From the NCBI GenBank assembly GCA_035296965.1, contig DATGZX010000375.1, positions 1 through 19,379 on the forward strand: 19,379 bases of DNA. The letters run 5' to 3'. The stretch is from DATGZX01 sp035296965. Its GTDB lineage: Bacteria > Planctomycetota > Planctomycetia > Gemmatales > Gemmataceae. The position numbers and the translations under genes are program-made. Numbering within the stretch: the first letter of the stretch is position 1; each line of letters opens with the position of its first letter. The notes beneath the pieces are model-generated. The model saw only the letters and a program-made list of their open reading frames with translations, did no database searches and was not told the origin of the DNA. Below are positions 1-7,929 of the stretch, piece by piece.

Positions 1-108
1 CACAGTCGCACCAAAGCCGTGTCGGAGTGGTGCCGCGAAAACCTCGGCACGACATTGTTCGCCAAACGCAAGCTGGCCTTTACCACCAGCGCAACAGAAA
101 CAGGATGA
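1..108 (+). CDS. 3' end of an unidentified protein (partial)
   Basis: The first frame is open from the first base of the window and stops at TGA 106-108, giving 35 C-terminal residues that read HSRTKAVSEWCRENLG and end in SATETG. The composition (Trp, Cys and a balanced mix of charged and polar residues) looks like real protein rather than read-through. The stop is followed at once by a non-coding hairpin repeat (121-174), as expected for a gene end. I do not recognise the family. The start and most of the gene lie outside the window, so no function is proposed. Confidence 0.5.
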   Translation, partial: HSRTKAVSEWCRENLGTTLFAKRKLAFTTSATETG

Positions 109-120
109 AAGCAGTGCCGA

Positions 121-174
121 GGCTTTCATCAGTCCACCCCCAGCCCCTCTCCCCCGAAGCGGGGGCGAGGGGAG
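121..174. repeat. G/C-rich REP-like hairpin repeat, copy 1
   Basis: The hairpin arms are CCCCTCTCCCCCG and CGGGGGCGAGGGG around a short GAAG-type turn (about 144-172). They are preceded by a conserved tail, TTTCATCAGTCCACCCCC. The same tail-plus-hairpin unit occurs in reverse orientation at 19125-19179 and 19216-19272, and the hairpin alone at 15916-15949. This copy lies between the end of the partial gene at 108 and the end of the minus-strand gene at 212, about 40 nt past the latter's stop codon, so it could also help end transcription there. Identity as a dispersed repeat is seen directly; function is inferred. Confidence 0.85.
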
Positions 175-211
175 ACTATTACCTGCCGCTCGCCTTGGCA
201 TCCTGATAGAT

Positions 212-3200
212 CTACTTGCGGAGCCCTCTCGTCTTTTGCAGGTCCTCCCGGTGCGATGATGCTAGCTCGTCCAGGAAGGTCAACACGCCCATGCCTTCCG
301 GTCGTGGCTGCACGTCTGCCGGTAACGACCAGGCCTGAACGCCCCGCCCTGGAATCACCCGGACGACGTTACACGCCCAGGCTCTGCCCGCCATGACGGT
401 CTCTCCCGTAAGTTCAACGATCGGGATGGCCGCTTCAATCTGCCAGAAATCCTTGTCGCTGTGAACCGCAACAAACCAGCGGGGATTCCACGTGCGGTCG
501 CCCCAACAATCGTCGCACACGCAACCTCTCTGGTCGACCTGAAGCTGAAAATAAGTCGAATAGTCGCGGTCGAGATCCAGCAGAATGCTGACTCGGTCGT
601 AAGGCCGCAGGTCTGCATCGGCAGGCCGTCGTTTTACTGGAGCAACGTAGCGACCAACCGGGTGCCGGCAGCGTAGCGCCAGATAGAGAAAGTCTTTGTC
701 ATAAGTGAAACGAAACTCCGTCGGATACTCTTTCAGAGTGTCTCCAGCCGCATTGCTGAGCTTCATGGGATTCACGTTCTGCCAGCACTCGTCGTCGAAA
801 TTGCCGTCCAAAAGAGGTCGAGTCTGCGCCAGGGGACAATATGCCAGTGGCTTTGCGGGTCTCCCAACGTGGTTCACGAGCCAAAGCTCCGTCGCTGCGG
901 CATCGTGCCAGGGTCCTTCGGGCGACTCGGTCACAAATTGCGTGTAGTATGTTTGGGCCGTGTTAAAATCTCCCAAGCGCCGGTTCGCGGCCTGCAAGCA
1001 AAATTGAACCGACGGATCCGCTGAATAATGTGGCCCAAACGCTCCCAGGCGTTTGCCGTAGTCCAGGCAGCCCTGATACCATTGCCGGGTCTCCGCGAGA
1101 CTGGCCAGCAGTCCGACTTGCTGGGAGCGCGATTCCTCCGGTGCGGAAAAGAGCGAGGCCTGGCGGATCGTGGATTTGCTAAACGCGACGAACTGCCCCA
1201 TTTCATAGCGCCGTCGTGCTTCACTGCTGGAGTTATGCCGAATTAACCAGGCAAACGCTTCGGCTGAGAGCGGATTGGTCGGGTAACGATTCACCATGAA
1301 CGCGAAGATCTCCTTGGCGACGGACCACTGACCGAGGCGTACGTACTGGCTCGCAATCGCGAAGGCTGTGGATGCTGCCTGGGCTTCAGGCATTCGCGAG
1401 AGCATCGGACCAAGTTGGCTCATCATCCGGTTGGGGTCGGTTAACTCGCCGGCCGGGGTTTCTGCCATTGCCTGGAGGTTGCGGATGGTCCGAAGCCCTT
1501 CCTGAACCTCCTTGGCCAACGGCGGCGCTTCAGACAGCTGGCGCCGGGCGGCGCTGCCCGGATTCATCTCCACGCCCCGCATCAAGTCGGTGTGGCCCAG
1601 GGCGCCGGGAAGTCTGCTCTCAAGCAGATGGTAACAGCGCTCTGTCGGCAGCGCTGTGGGGCTGTCAAAGAGCAAACCGGCCGCGGGGGTGGCGAAATCC
1701 CGGATGGTGCCCTCCAGCCGGTCGCTTATTTTTGTGACGTCAAGCATTACTTGCGCGCCCGTGTGGTCCTGCCAGCGGCCGTAGAGCTTGGCTACGGACC
1801 AGGGCTCCAGCCCGAGTTGCTTCAACTGTTCAGGAAAGGCATTGGGGTCAGCCGCTCGGGTAAACGCTTCATGGAGGGCCTCGCAAAGCAGTGCCTCCGA
1901 CGGCCAACCGCTCATGCGCGCATCCGGGTTGTCCGTGATGACAACGCTGGGCCGCCATATCCGCAGGGCCAGGACCAGTTGACGCAGTATTTCCTCGGCC
2001 GCGTGGTCCCCTTGCAGCGTATTCCAAGCCTCGAGCAGCTCGTTCCTGCCGGCGTGAGCCAAGTGCTGAGGCACGGGAAACTGCCACAACATTTCACCGG
2101 CTGCACCACCCGCCTTGCGGACCGCGGCGGCAAAACGCAAGGACTCTGTTGAGCGTTCGAGCGCTGCCGAGGCGGGGTCAGAGGCCAGTACGCGGATGCC
2201 GGTGGTCAGGTAGCCGTCCTCGCCACCGATTTGTGCGATGGTGTCGACCGGCAGGCCCCCGGGACGTGCGTGGACGAACATGATTGCGGCGCGTTGCCCA
2301 CCCCGGCGCTGCACTCGCCAGGTCTTGCCGCCATCGGTTGTTGCCAAGATGGTGCCAAATTCCCCGACGGCCCAACCACGCTGGCCGTTTGCGAAAAAGA
2401 GCCCGTCAAGGGGCAGCGGCTGTCCGGTCTTCGACACGTCCCAGGTCTTCCCCTGGTCCGCGCTATGCAGCACAACCGAGCCAGGCCGCCCTGCTACCCA
2501 AATGTCATCCTTGACGCAAGAAACGGCATGGAAGTCCCAGCAGGCGCGAATTTCGTCGGGCAAGGCAAGATTCGCGTAGCCCCATTTTACACCAGCCGAC
2601 TGCCTGCTCAAAAAGACCAGGCCACCTTGCCCGACCGCGACTCCGCGATTGCCCACGATCTGCACATCCCGAATAGCCCGGCTGCCGAGAATGTCTTCCA
2701 TGTCGGCCTTCGCAAGTGTCCCCTGCCGGAGAACGGCCAGCCGGCTCCACGCTCCAGCCAGGGCACCAGTCTGGCCGTCCTGAAAATCCGCGGCAAGCCA
2801 GCTTGGCGAACGCGGCCCGGACACTGGCTGCCAGGTTCTCCCGCCATCCAGAGTGCGAAAGACACCCGTGGGAAACTGTTCGATGCCATCGCCGACGACA
2901 AAACCCATGCGATTGTCGACGAAGCGGATGCGATTGAGGCCCGGCAAGGCTCCGGTGTCCACGCGCCGCCATTGGATGCCGCCATCCTGGGTGTACAGCA
3001 AGACACCCACGCTCCCCGTGCCATGAGGGAGTTCCTCGCGGCCTGCGATCCATCCAATGTACGGGGTGATGAAATGGACCGAACGCAGCGAGGCCCGCAC
3101 TCCGGTCGACTGACGCTCCCAGTTTTGACCGCCATCCATGCTATGCCAGACAACTCCCTCGTCTCCGACCGCCCATCCTTCATTTCCATCCACGAACTGA

Positions 3201-3301
3201 ATAGCGTGAAGGGGAGCGTCCTCGAAATTGCGGAGGTCAGCAGCGCTGAGCGCCGGCGTAATGCAGGCACTCAAGACGAGTGCCGTTAGGCAGGATCGCA
3301 T
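212..3301 (-). CDS. Secreted Ycf48-type propeller protein with a degenerate PIG-L-like region and a CBM9-like C-terminus
   Basis: Predicted 1029 aa. ATG 3301 is chosen because GAGAGGAG lies just upstream; an in-frame TTG at 3334 has no such support. Residues 1-20 are a signal peptide ending ALSA. Residues 25-335 carry Ycf48/BNR-type propeller repeats with Asp-box motifs (SMDGGQNW, TQDGGIQW, TLDGGRTW, SADQGKTW, TTDGGKTW). Residues 338-490 resemble the fold order of PIG-L de-N-acetylases: VHARPGG sits where HPDDE would be, and RPSVVITDNPD lies further on. The metal-binding aspartates are missing, so activity is unlikely. Residues 600-820 look like helical TPR-type repeats. Residues 830-1010 resemble CBM9/DOMON-like sugar-binding domains (LDGNFDDECW, then FLYLALRCRHP). 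A role at the cell surface in binding or assembly is inferred; the substrate is unknown. The propeller and CBM9-like calls are firm, the PIG-L call tentative. Confidence 0.88.
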   Translation of the reverse strand: MRSCLTALVLSACITPALSAADLRNFEDAPLHAIQFVDGNEGWAVGDEGVVWHSMDGGQNWERQSTGVRASLRSVHFITPYIGWIAGREELPHGTGSVGVLLYTQDGGIQWRRVDTGALPGLNRIRFVDNRMGFVVGDGIEQFPTGVFRTLDGGRTWQPVSGPRSPSWLAADFQDGQTGALAGAWSRLAVLRQGTLAKADMEDILGSRAIRDVQIVGNRGVAVGQGGLVFLSRQSAGVKWGYANLALPDEIRACWDFHAVSCVKDDIWVAGRPGSVVLHSADQGKTWDVSKTGQPLPLDGLFFANGQRGWAVGEFGTILATTDGGKTWRVQRRGGQRAAIMFVHARPGGLPVDTIAQIGGEDGYLTTGIRVLASDPASAALERSTESLRFAAAVRKAGGAAGEMLWQFPVPQHLAHAGRNELLEAWNTLQGDHAAEEILRQLVLALRIWRPSVVITDNPDARMSGWPSEALLCEALHEAFTRAADPNAFPEQLKQLGLEPWSVAKLYGRWQDHTGAQVMLDVTKISDRLEGTIRDFATPAAGLLFDSPTALPTERCYHLLESRLPGALGHTDLMRGVEMNPGSAARRQLSEAPPLAKEVQEGLRTIRNLQAMAETPAGELTDPNRMMSQLGPMLSRMPEAQAASTAFAIASQYVRLGQWSVAKEIFAFMVNRYPTNPLSAEAFAWLIRHNSSSEARRRYEMGQFVAFSKSTIRQASLFSAPEESRSQQVGLLASLAETRQWYQGCLDYGKRLGAFGPHYSADPSVQFCLQAANRRLGDFNTAQTYYTQFVTESPEGPWHDAAATELWLVNHVGRPAKPLAYCPLAQTRPLLDGNFDDECWQNVNPMKLSNAAGDTLKEYPTEFRFTYDKDFLYLALRCRHPVGRYVAPVKRRPADADLRPYDRVSILLDLDRDYSTYFQLQVDQRGCVCDDCWGDRTWNPRWFVAVHSDKDFWQIEAAIPIVELTGETVMAGRAWACNVVRVIPGRGVQAWSLPADVQPRPEGMGVLTFLDELASSHREDLQKTRGLRK

Positions 3302-3429
3302 GGTCACTCCTCTCGTTCCACTCCTCGAAGCCAATTTCAGTACACGAAGAAAATGTCGCCCTCCTCAGTCGGCCTGAGAATGAGGGACTCCCGGCGCCAT
3401 CTGATTGACGGTGCGGGATCCGGCTGTGG

Positions 3430-3448
3430 GTCAGGTTTCCAACCTGAC
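3430..3448. repeat. Short perfect hairpin palindrome
   Basis: GTCAGGTT and AACCTGAC flank a TCC loop, giving an 8-bp perfect stem. It lies in the 216-bp gap between the glycosyltransferase stop (3518) and the secreted-protein start (3301). A second, weaker stem (GACAG...CTGTC, about 3451-3468) follows. No T-run is adjacent, so it is not a classical terminator. It looks like a small dispersed palindromic repeat, but only one copy is in the window. The rest of this gap shows no gene. Confidence 0.6.
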
Positions 3449-3517
3449 CGGACAGCTTGGAAATCTGTCTTACACATCTGCCTAATCAAGCACGGTGAAT
3501 AGGCCCGGGACCGCAAT

Positions 3518-4363
3518 TCAATCGAACAACCAAAAACGCACGATGCAGTAGAGTGCGTTGATTGCGTCGCGGAGGCCGATCTTCTTACCCTCTTCGTAGG
3601 TGCGACCGGAATAGCTGATGGGAATCTCGTAGATGCGCCACGCAGGATTGCGGGACCTGGCCACCTTGGCGGTGATTTCAGGCTCGAAACCAAAGCGGTC
3701 GGACTTGAGATGAATATCTGCCAGCACCTCTCGGCGGAAAACCTTGTAACAGGTCTCCATGTCCGTGAGGTTCAAATTGGTGAACATGTTCGACAACGTA
3801 GTCAAAAACCGGTTCGCCACATAGTGCCAGTAGTACAATACGCGATGGCTTTCCCCAATGAACCTGGAGCCATAGACAACATCGGCCCGGTTTTCGATGA
3901 TGGGCTGAATGAGTCGCGCGTATTCCGCTGGGTCGTATTCCAGGTCCGCGTCCTGTACGAGAACGGCGTCCCCCGCCGCGTGTCGGAATCCCTCGCGCAG
4001 GGCGGCTCCCTTTCCTTGATTGTGCGGTTGGTAGACGATGCGCATGTCGTCGTGACTTTCCAGTTCCCGAAGGATCTCCCGCGTTCCGTCCGTGCTGCAG
4101 TCATCGACGATGACAATTTCCTTGGAGATCGGCACCGCCTCGACGCGCCGCACCAACTCGCGGATCCACTGCCGCTCGTTGTATACCGGAATTACGACTG
4201 ACAGCTTGAAATCCTTGGGAATGGGATAGATGCCAAGTTGGCGGCAAGCCCCTTCGCCGAGCAGGCACTGCAAGAGCTGCGTTCGTTCTGCCGGCGAAGC
4301 GGCCAATCGAGCCATCAGGCCAGCCAGCTCTTGATCGCTGACGTTATGAGTAAGAAATGGCAT
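3518..4363 (-). CDS. GT2 glycosyltransferase, dolichyl-phosphate mannosyltransferase-like
   Basis: Predicted 281 aa, ATG start with AAGGA about 9 nt upstream. A roughly 50-residue N-terminal extension precedes a GT2 (GT-A fold) domain from about residue 54 (LSVVIPVYNE). It shows the nucleotide-sugar binding DDCSTDGT (87-94) and the metal-binding DAD in QDADLEYDP (137-145). The later block NLTDMETCYKVFRREVL is typical of the DPM1/DPG synthase subgroup, which moves a sugar from a nucleotide donor to polyprenyl phosphate at the cytoplasmic face of the membrane. There are no C-terminal membrane helices, so it is the soluble DPM1-like form. It diverges from the DegT aminotransferase at 4590, which fits surface-sugar biosynthesis. 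The donor sugar cannot be read from sequence. Confidence 0.92.
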   Translation of the reverse strand: MPFLTHNVSDQELAGLMARLAASPAERTQLLQCLLGEGACRQLGIYPIPKDFKLSVVIPVYNERQWIRELVRRVEAVPISKEIVIVDDCSTDGTREILRELESHDDMRIVYQPHNQGKGAALREGFRHAAGDAVLVQDADLEYDPAEYARLIQPIIENRADVVYGSRFIGESHRVLYYWHYVANRFLTTLSNMFTNLNLTDMETCYKVFRREVLADIHLKSDRFGFEPEITAKVARSRNPAWRIYEIPISYSGRTYEEGKKIGLRDAINALYCIVRFWLFD

Positions 4364-4490
4364 CCGCTATCCTTCAACAGCCGCATCTAGGCTTTCTCGC
4401 ACGGGAAGACGCGAGTACGGCCCGATTATCGAGGATTTTCGGAGGATGGGTCAAGCCGAATTTCGGAGACTGGGGACCTTCTCACTGACC

Positions 4491-4519
4491 TTGACACCCT
4501 TCCCTCTCTACCATAATTT
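4491..4519 (+). promoter_or_regulatory. Candidate sigma70-type promoter of the DegT aminotransferase gene
   Basis: TTGACA at 4491-4496 is followed by CATAAT at 4512-4517 (15-bp spacing) or TAATTT at 4514-4519 (17-bp spacing). Transcription would begin near 4525, about 65 nt before ATG 4590. This places the promoter inside a longer in-frame reading that begins at 4446 and so supports the shorter protein. Confidence 0.5.
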
Positions 4520-4589
4520 GGCGCGGCACTTCGGAGCAAGAAGAGGCAAGGTCCCAGGAAGGGACCCTAAGGCTGAAGGGAGTCGGTGC

Positions 4590-5747
4590 ATGAATGGTAC
4601 GCACGGGACAGGAATCCCGCTCTGCGATCTTCAAACCCAATATCAGGAGTTGCAAGCGCAAATCGAGGAGGCCGTCAGCCGGGTGCTCGCCAGCGGCCAG
4701 GTGATCCTCGGCCCTGAAGTCGCTGCTCTGGAAAGGGAAATCGCTCACTATTGCGGCACCGCCTATGCAGTAGGCTGTTCCTCAGGCACGGATGCTCTCT
4801 TGCTGGCCCTCCAGACACTGGACATCGGCGCAGACGACGAAGTGATCATGCCGCCCTTCACCTTCTTCGCTACCGCCGGCAGCGCTTGCCGGCTCGGAGC
4901 GCGCCCTGTATTTGTCGATATTGACGCGGAGACTTATAACCTTGACCCCCTGCAGGTCGAGAACAAGATCACCGAGCGCACGCGCGCCATCATGGTTGTT
5001 CATCTTTTCGGCCAGTGCGCTGACATGGAACCGCTCTGGCACATTGCCGAACGTCATAGCTTGCCAATCATTGAGGACGCAGCTCAGGCATTCGGCGCCG
5101 AGTATCAAGGCAAACGCGCTGGCACGTTAGGCGCGATGGGCTGCTTCAGCTTCTATCCAAGCAAGAACCTGGGGGCGTACGGCGATGCCGGCATGGTCAT
5201 GACCAACGACCCAGAATGGGCCGAGCGCCTGGCTTGCTTGCGCGTGCATGGCATGGAAGTGAAGTATTATCACAAGTATCTTGGCTGGAATGCTCGGCTC
5301 GACGCACTGCAGGCAGCCATGCTGCGGGTGAAGCTACTCCACATCGAGCGCTGGATCGAGGCCCGCCAAGCCGTTGCGCGGCGCTACGACGCGCTGATCG
5401 ACGAGCAGCACCTCGGCCATTTCCTGCAACGACCGGCCGTCCGGCCGCAGCGCCGCCATGTCTTCAATCAATACGTCGTGCGCGTGGGGCAAGGCCAGCG
5501 TGATGCCCTCGTGCGTCACTTGAAGAGTGAGCACATCGGCTGCGAAATCTACTATCCGGTGCCGCTGCATCGCCAGGAGTGCCTGGCTTACCTTGGTTAC
5601 CATGCAGGGGACTTCCCGGCAAGCGAAGAAGCCTGCGCCAGCGTTTTAGCTTTGCCAATGTATCCGGAACTAACAGAAGAGCAGCAGCAGCGCGTGATTC
5701 AAAGCTGTGCGACCTTTTTGCGGCAACGCGCACGCTTGGCGGCATAG
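4590..5747 (+). CDS. DegT/DnrJ/EryC1/StrS family PLP-dependent sugar aminotransferase
   Basis: Predicted 385 aa from ATG 4590, the usual family length, with GAAGGGAG 7 nt upstream. An in-frame start at 4446 would add 48 residues of poor, non-family sequence overlapping a promoter and is rejected. Family motifs are clear: substrate/phosphate loop CSSGTDAL (63-70), MPPFTFFATA (87-96), PLP-ring aspartate in EDAAQAFGAEY (162-172; D163), and the Schiff-base lysine K192 in SFYPSKNLGAYGD. These enzymes transaminate nucleotide-linked keto sugars using Glu or Gln, in O-antigen, glycan or antibiotic sugar pathways. The divergent GT2 gene is its only sugar-related neighbour here. No dehydratase or acetyltransferase partner lies in the window, so the exact sugar (4-amino or 3-amino) is unknown. 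Confidence 0.93.
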   Translation: MNGTHGTGIPLCDLQTQYQELQAQIEEAVSRVLASGQVILGPEVAALEREIAHYCGTAYAVGCSSGTDALLLALQTLDIGADDEVIMPPFTFFATAGSACRLGARPVFVDIDAETYNLDPLQVENKITERTRAIMVVHLFGQCADMEPLWHIAERHSLPIIEDAAQAFGAEYQGKRAGTLGAMGCFSFYPSKNLGAYGDAGMVMTNDPEWAERLACLRVHGMEVKYYHKYLGWNARLDALQAAMLRVKLLHIERWIEARQAVARRYDALIDEQHLGHFLQRPAVRPQRRHVFNQYVVRVGQGQRDALVRHLKSEHIGCEIYYPVPLHRQECLAYLGYHAGDFPASEEACASVLALPMYPELTEEQQQRVIQSCATFLRQRARLAA

Positions 5748-5796
5748 CGGCAGGGGGCGGGTTGTCCCCACGTCGGTTGGCATTCCAAGGCTCTGT

Positions 5797-6043
5797 CAAT
5801 CCTCGACTGGCGCGTTGACCAATCGCCCACGCCTAAGAGCAGGAATGAAGATGAGGAGTAAGATTTGGAACAAGATTAAGAGCAGGAGCAAGAGAAAGAG
5901 CGACACTCAAATGGTAGATTGCCTCTGACGTATCCAGGCGTCCTTCTCTTAATCTTGATCGTGCTCGTTATCCTCTTCGTAATCGTAATCTTCCTTCTGA
6001 ATCTTACTCTTCCTTCAAAGTGGCACCCGTTACTCGCAGATCG
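5797..6043. repeat. Purine/pyrimidine hairpin element, copy 1
   Basis: About 247 bp lying between the convergent DegT and radical SAM genes. It has an A/G-only-like left arm (5835-5901, units such as AAGAGCAGGAGCAAGAG) and a C/T-rich right arm (5940-6017) that is largely the reverse complement of the left. The two are separated by a roughly 38-bp loop. The outer ends, CAATCCTCGACTGGCGCGT and, reversed on the right, CGATCTGCGAGTAACGGGT, match the ends of copy 2 (7930-8164). Arms are highly similar between copies while the loops differ. No protein is convincingly encoded. It looks like a small non-autonomous palindromic mobile or structural repeat; this is inference. Confidence 0.85.
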
Positions 6044-6045
6044 AC

Positions 6046-6075
6046 CGAAGACCGGCGGGAGAGCTGCGGTCTTCG
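6046..6075. terminator. Terminator-like hairpin between convergent genes
   Basis: CGAAGACCG (6046-6054) and CGGTCTTCG (6067-6075) form a perfect 9-bp stem around a 12-nt loop. It lies 18 nt past the stop of the minus-strand radical SAM gene and directly after repeat copy 1. Without a T-run it is not a textbook intrinsic terminator, but its location between convergent genes suits a bidirectional stop or mRNA-end stabiliser. Confidence 0.4.
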
Positions 6076-6079
6076 CAAC

Positions 6080-6097
6080 CTTGAAGTGCACTTCAAG
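6080..6097. repeat. Perfect 18-bp palindrome overlapping a gene end
   Basis: CTTGAAGTGCACTTCAAG is its own reverse complement over all 18 bases. It spans the stop codon of the minus-strand radical SAM gene (stop at 6093-6095). It could add to the end-of-gene hairpin or be a protein binding site; nothing in the sequence decides. Confidence 0.5.
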
Positions 6098-7892
6098 TGG
6101 CACTCGCCATCACTTGTAATTGAATCGCGCTCCGATTTTGCTCTTTCTCAAGATATTCGCGTCCCTTCTTGACATTGACGTGGTCCCAGGGCAAGCACTC
6201 GGTCATTGGCCGATTACGCTGCGAGTACCAGGTCGTGTCAATGCCCAGGTCGGCGAAAGTCTGCCACCAGATCTCAGGTTTGAAGTGTTGATTCCAACCG
6301 TCCAGCCTGCAACCCCGTCGCCAGGCCATTTCCAGAGCAGGCGCGACGCGACGGTCGCCGCGCGTCAGCACGCCTTCCAGTAGGCTGCATTCGACATCGT
6401 GCTGTTTGACTTGAACCGATCGGAGGCGGCAGCGACTCCTCAAGTATTGGCCCGCCCAGCGGAGGTATTCCCGCGTCTGCATGCCGTTCCACTGGTAGGG
6501 CGTGTGCGGCTTGGGAACGAAGTTCGAGACCGAAGCGGTCACGTCCACATACCGGCCGATCGTCTGCTTGCCGATGATCGAGATTTGTTGGGCCATGTCA
6601 ACGATGCCGTCCAGATCCACGACTCGCTCACCTGGCAGGCCGCACATGAAATACAGCTTCACGCGCCGCCAGCCGTTCTTGAACGCCTCGCGGCAGCCTT
6701 CGTAGAGGTCGTCGTTTTTTATTTTCTTGCGGATCTGCTCGCGCATGTCGTCGCGGGCCACCTCCGGCGCCAACGTCAGCCCGCCGCGACGAACGCCCTG
6801 GACCAGCTTGGGCAGCGACCGCAGCTGATGATTGATGCGTAAACTCGGCAAGGAGATATTCACGCCCAGGGGCGTAAAAACCTCATGCATGCGCTTGACC
6901 AGCTCCTCGAAGTCAGGGTAATCGCTGGTGCTGAGACTGAGCAAACTGATTTCGTTGTGCCCAGTGTTGCGATAGCTCTCCAGAGCGGCCTGGACAATGG
7001 TTTCCACCGAGCGGACGCGCAGGGGTCGCTTGATGACCGTGGATTGACAAAACCGGCATTGCCACGGGCAGCCGCGCATGATTTCGATGGCGATGCGGTC
7101 ATGCGTGGTCTCGACGTAAGGAATGATTGGCCGTGTGGGTAGCGGTATGGCGTCGAAGTCGCTGTTGATGGTGCACGCCATCACTTCCCGGGGCACGTCG
7201 CTACGAGTTCGATTCATGGCGGCGATGGTGCCGTCGGCGTGATACTCCGGTTCATAGAACATGGGGGCATAAGCCCAGGCAGTACTGCCGACGATTTCCG
7301 CGATCATGTCGGTACGCGACTTGTCGCCATGTTCCCGCAGCGACATCCACTTGTCCATGATCCAGGGCAAGCTTTCTTCGCCGTCGCCGATCACGAAAAT
7401 ATCGATGAAAGGCGCTAGGATTTCCGGGTTCTGGGCGCCCGGGCCACCGGCAATAACCAGCGGATCCTCCCTGGTGCGCTCCTTGCTGTGCAGGGGGATT
7501 CCTCCCAACTCGAGCATGGTGAGGATGTTCGTATAGCACACTTCGTACTGCAGGCTGATACCGATCAAATCGAATTCGCTGAGCGGCGTGTAAGTCTCCA
7601 GGCTATAGAGCGGCAACCGATGTCGGCGCAGGAGCGCCTCGTAATCCACCCACGGTGTGAAGGCGCGCTCGCAGGCCCACTGCGGACTCTCGTTCATGAT
7701 GCTGTAGAGCACCTGCAGTCCGTGGTGGCTCATCCCTAGTGGGTAGGTGTCGGGAAAGGCCAAACAAAGCTTGCCTCGGACGCGACGATGATCCTTGATG
7801 GCCGCATTCATCTCACCGCCGATATACTGTGCGGGCATTTGAACCTGCGCCACCAGCCGCCGCACGATGTCTCGGAGAGCTACGTTCACCAT
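6093..7892 (-). CDS. Radical SAM protein with B12-binding-type N-terminal domain (TIGR03960-like)
   Basis: Predicted 599 aa from ATG 7892 with AGAGGA 8-9 nt upstream; an in-frame TTG at 7913 overlaps this Shine-Dalgarno sequence and is less likely. Residues 40-240 resemble the cobalamin-binding-type fold seen in many radical SAM enzymes (FPDTYPLGMSHHGLQVLY; VIAGGPGAQNPE; VIGDGEE). The [4Fe-4S]/SAM motif is GCPWQCRFC with C275, C279 and C282. The gene resembles the uncharacterised family TIGR03960, often found with a DUF2344 (TIGR03936) partner; none is seen within this window, where its downstream neighbour is convergent. The reaction is unknown; tRNA or protein modification is a guess by analogy. 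It is flanked by two copies of the purine/pyrimidine hairpin element, one upstream of its start and one past its end. Confidence 0.88.
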   Translation of the reverse strand: MVNVALRDIVRRLVAQVQMPAQYIGGEMNAAIKDHRRVRGKLCLAFPDTYPLGMSHHGLQVLYSIMNESPQWACERAFTPWVDYEALLRRHRLPLYSLETYTPLSEFDLIGISLQYEVCYTNILTMLELGGIPLHSKERTREDPLVIAGGPGAQNPEILAPFIDIFVIGDGEESLPWIMDKWMSLREHGDKSRTDMIAEIVGSTAWAYAPMFYEPEYHADGTIAAMNRTRSDVPREVMACTINSDFDAIPLPTRPIIPYVETTHDRIAIEIMRGCPWQCRFCQSTVIKRPLRVRSVETIVQAALESYRNTGHNEISLLSLSTSDYPDFEELVKRMHEVFTPLGVNISLPSLRINHQLRSLPKLVQGVRRGGLTLAPEVARDDMREQIRKKIKNDDLYEGCREAFKNGWRRVKLYFMCGLPGERVVDLDGIVDMAQQISIIGKQTIGRYVDVTASVSNFVPKPHTPYQWNGMQTREYLRWAGQYLRSRCRLRSVQVKQHDVECSLLEGVLTRGDRRVAPALEMAWRRGCRLDGWNQHFKPEIWWQTFADLGIDTTWYSQRNRPMTECLPWDHVNVKKGREYLEKEQNRSAIQLQVMASAT

Positions 7893-7929
7893 GACCGGAT
7901 TCCTCTTTCTCAATCAGCCAGTGGTCTGT

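Noticed and set aside
2231..3289. Long plus-strand frame (352 codons) inside the secreted propeller gene
   Set aside because: Composition is Pro/Arg/Ala-rich with no domain; it is antisense shadow of a clearly coding minus-strand gene in high-GC DNA.
3337..3693. Minus-strand frame of 118 codons between the glycosyltransferase and the propeller gene
   Set aside because: It overlaps the glycosyltransferase end in another frame, crosses a palindromic repeat, and its product is Arg/Ser/Pro-rich without a domain.
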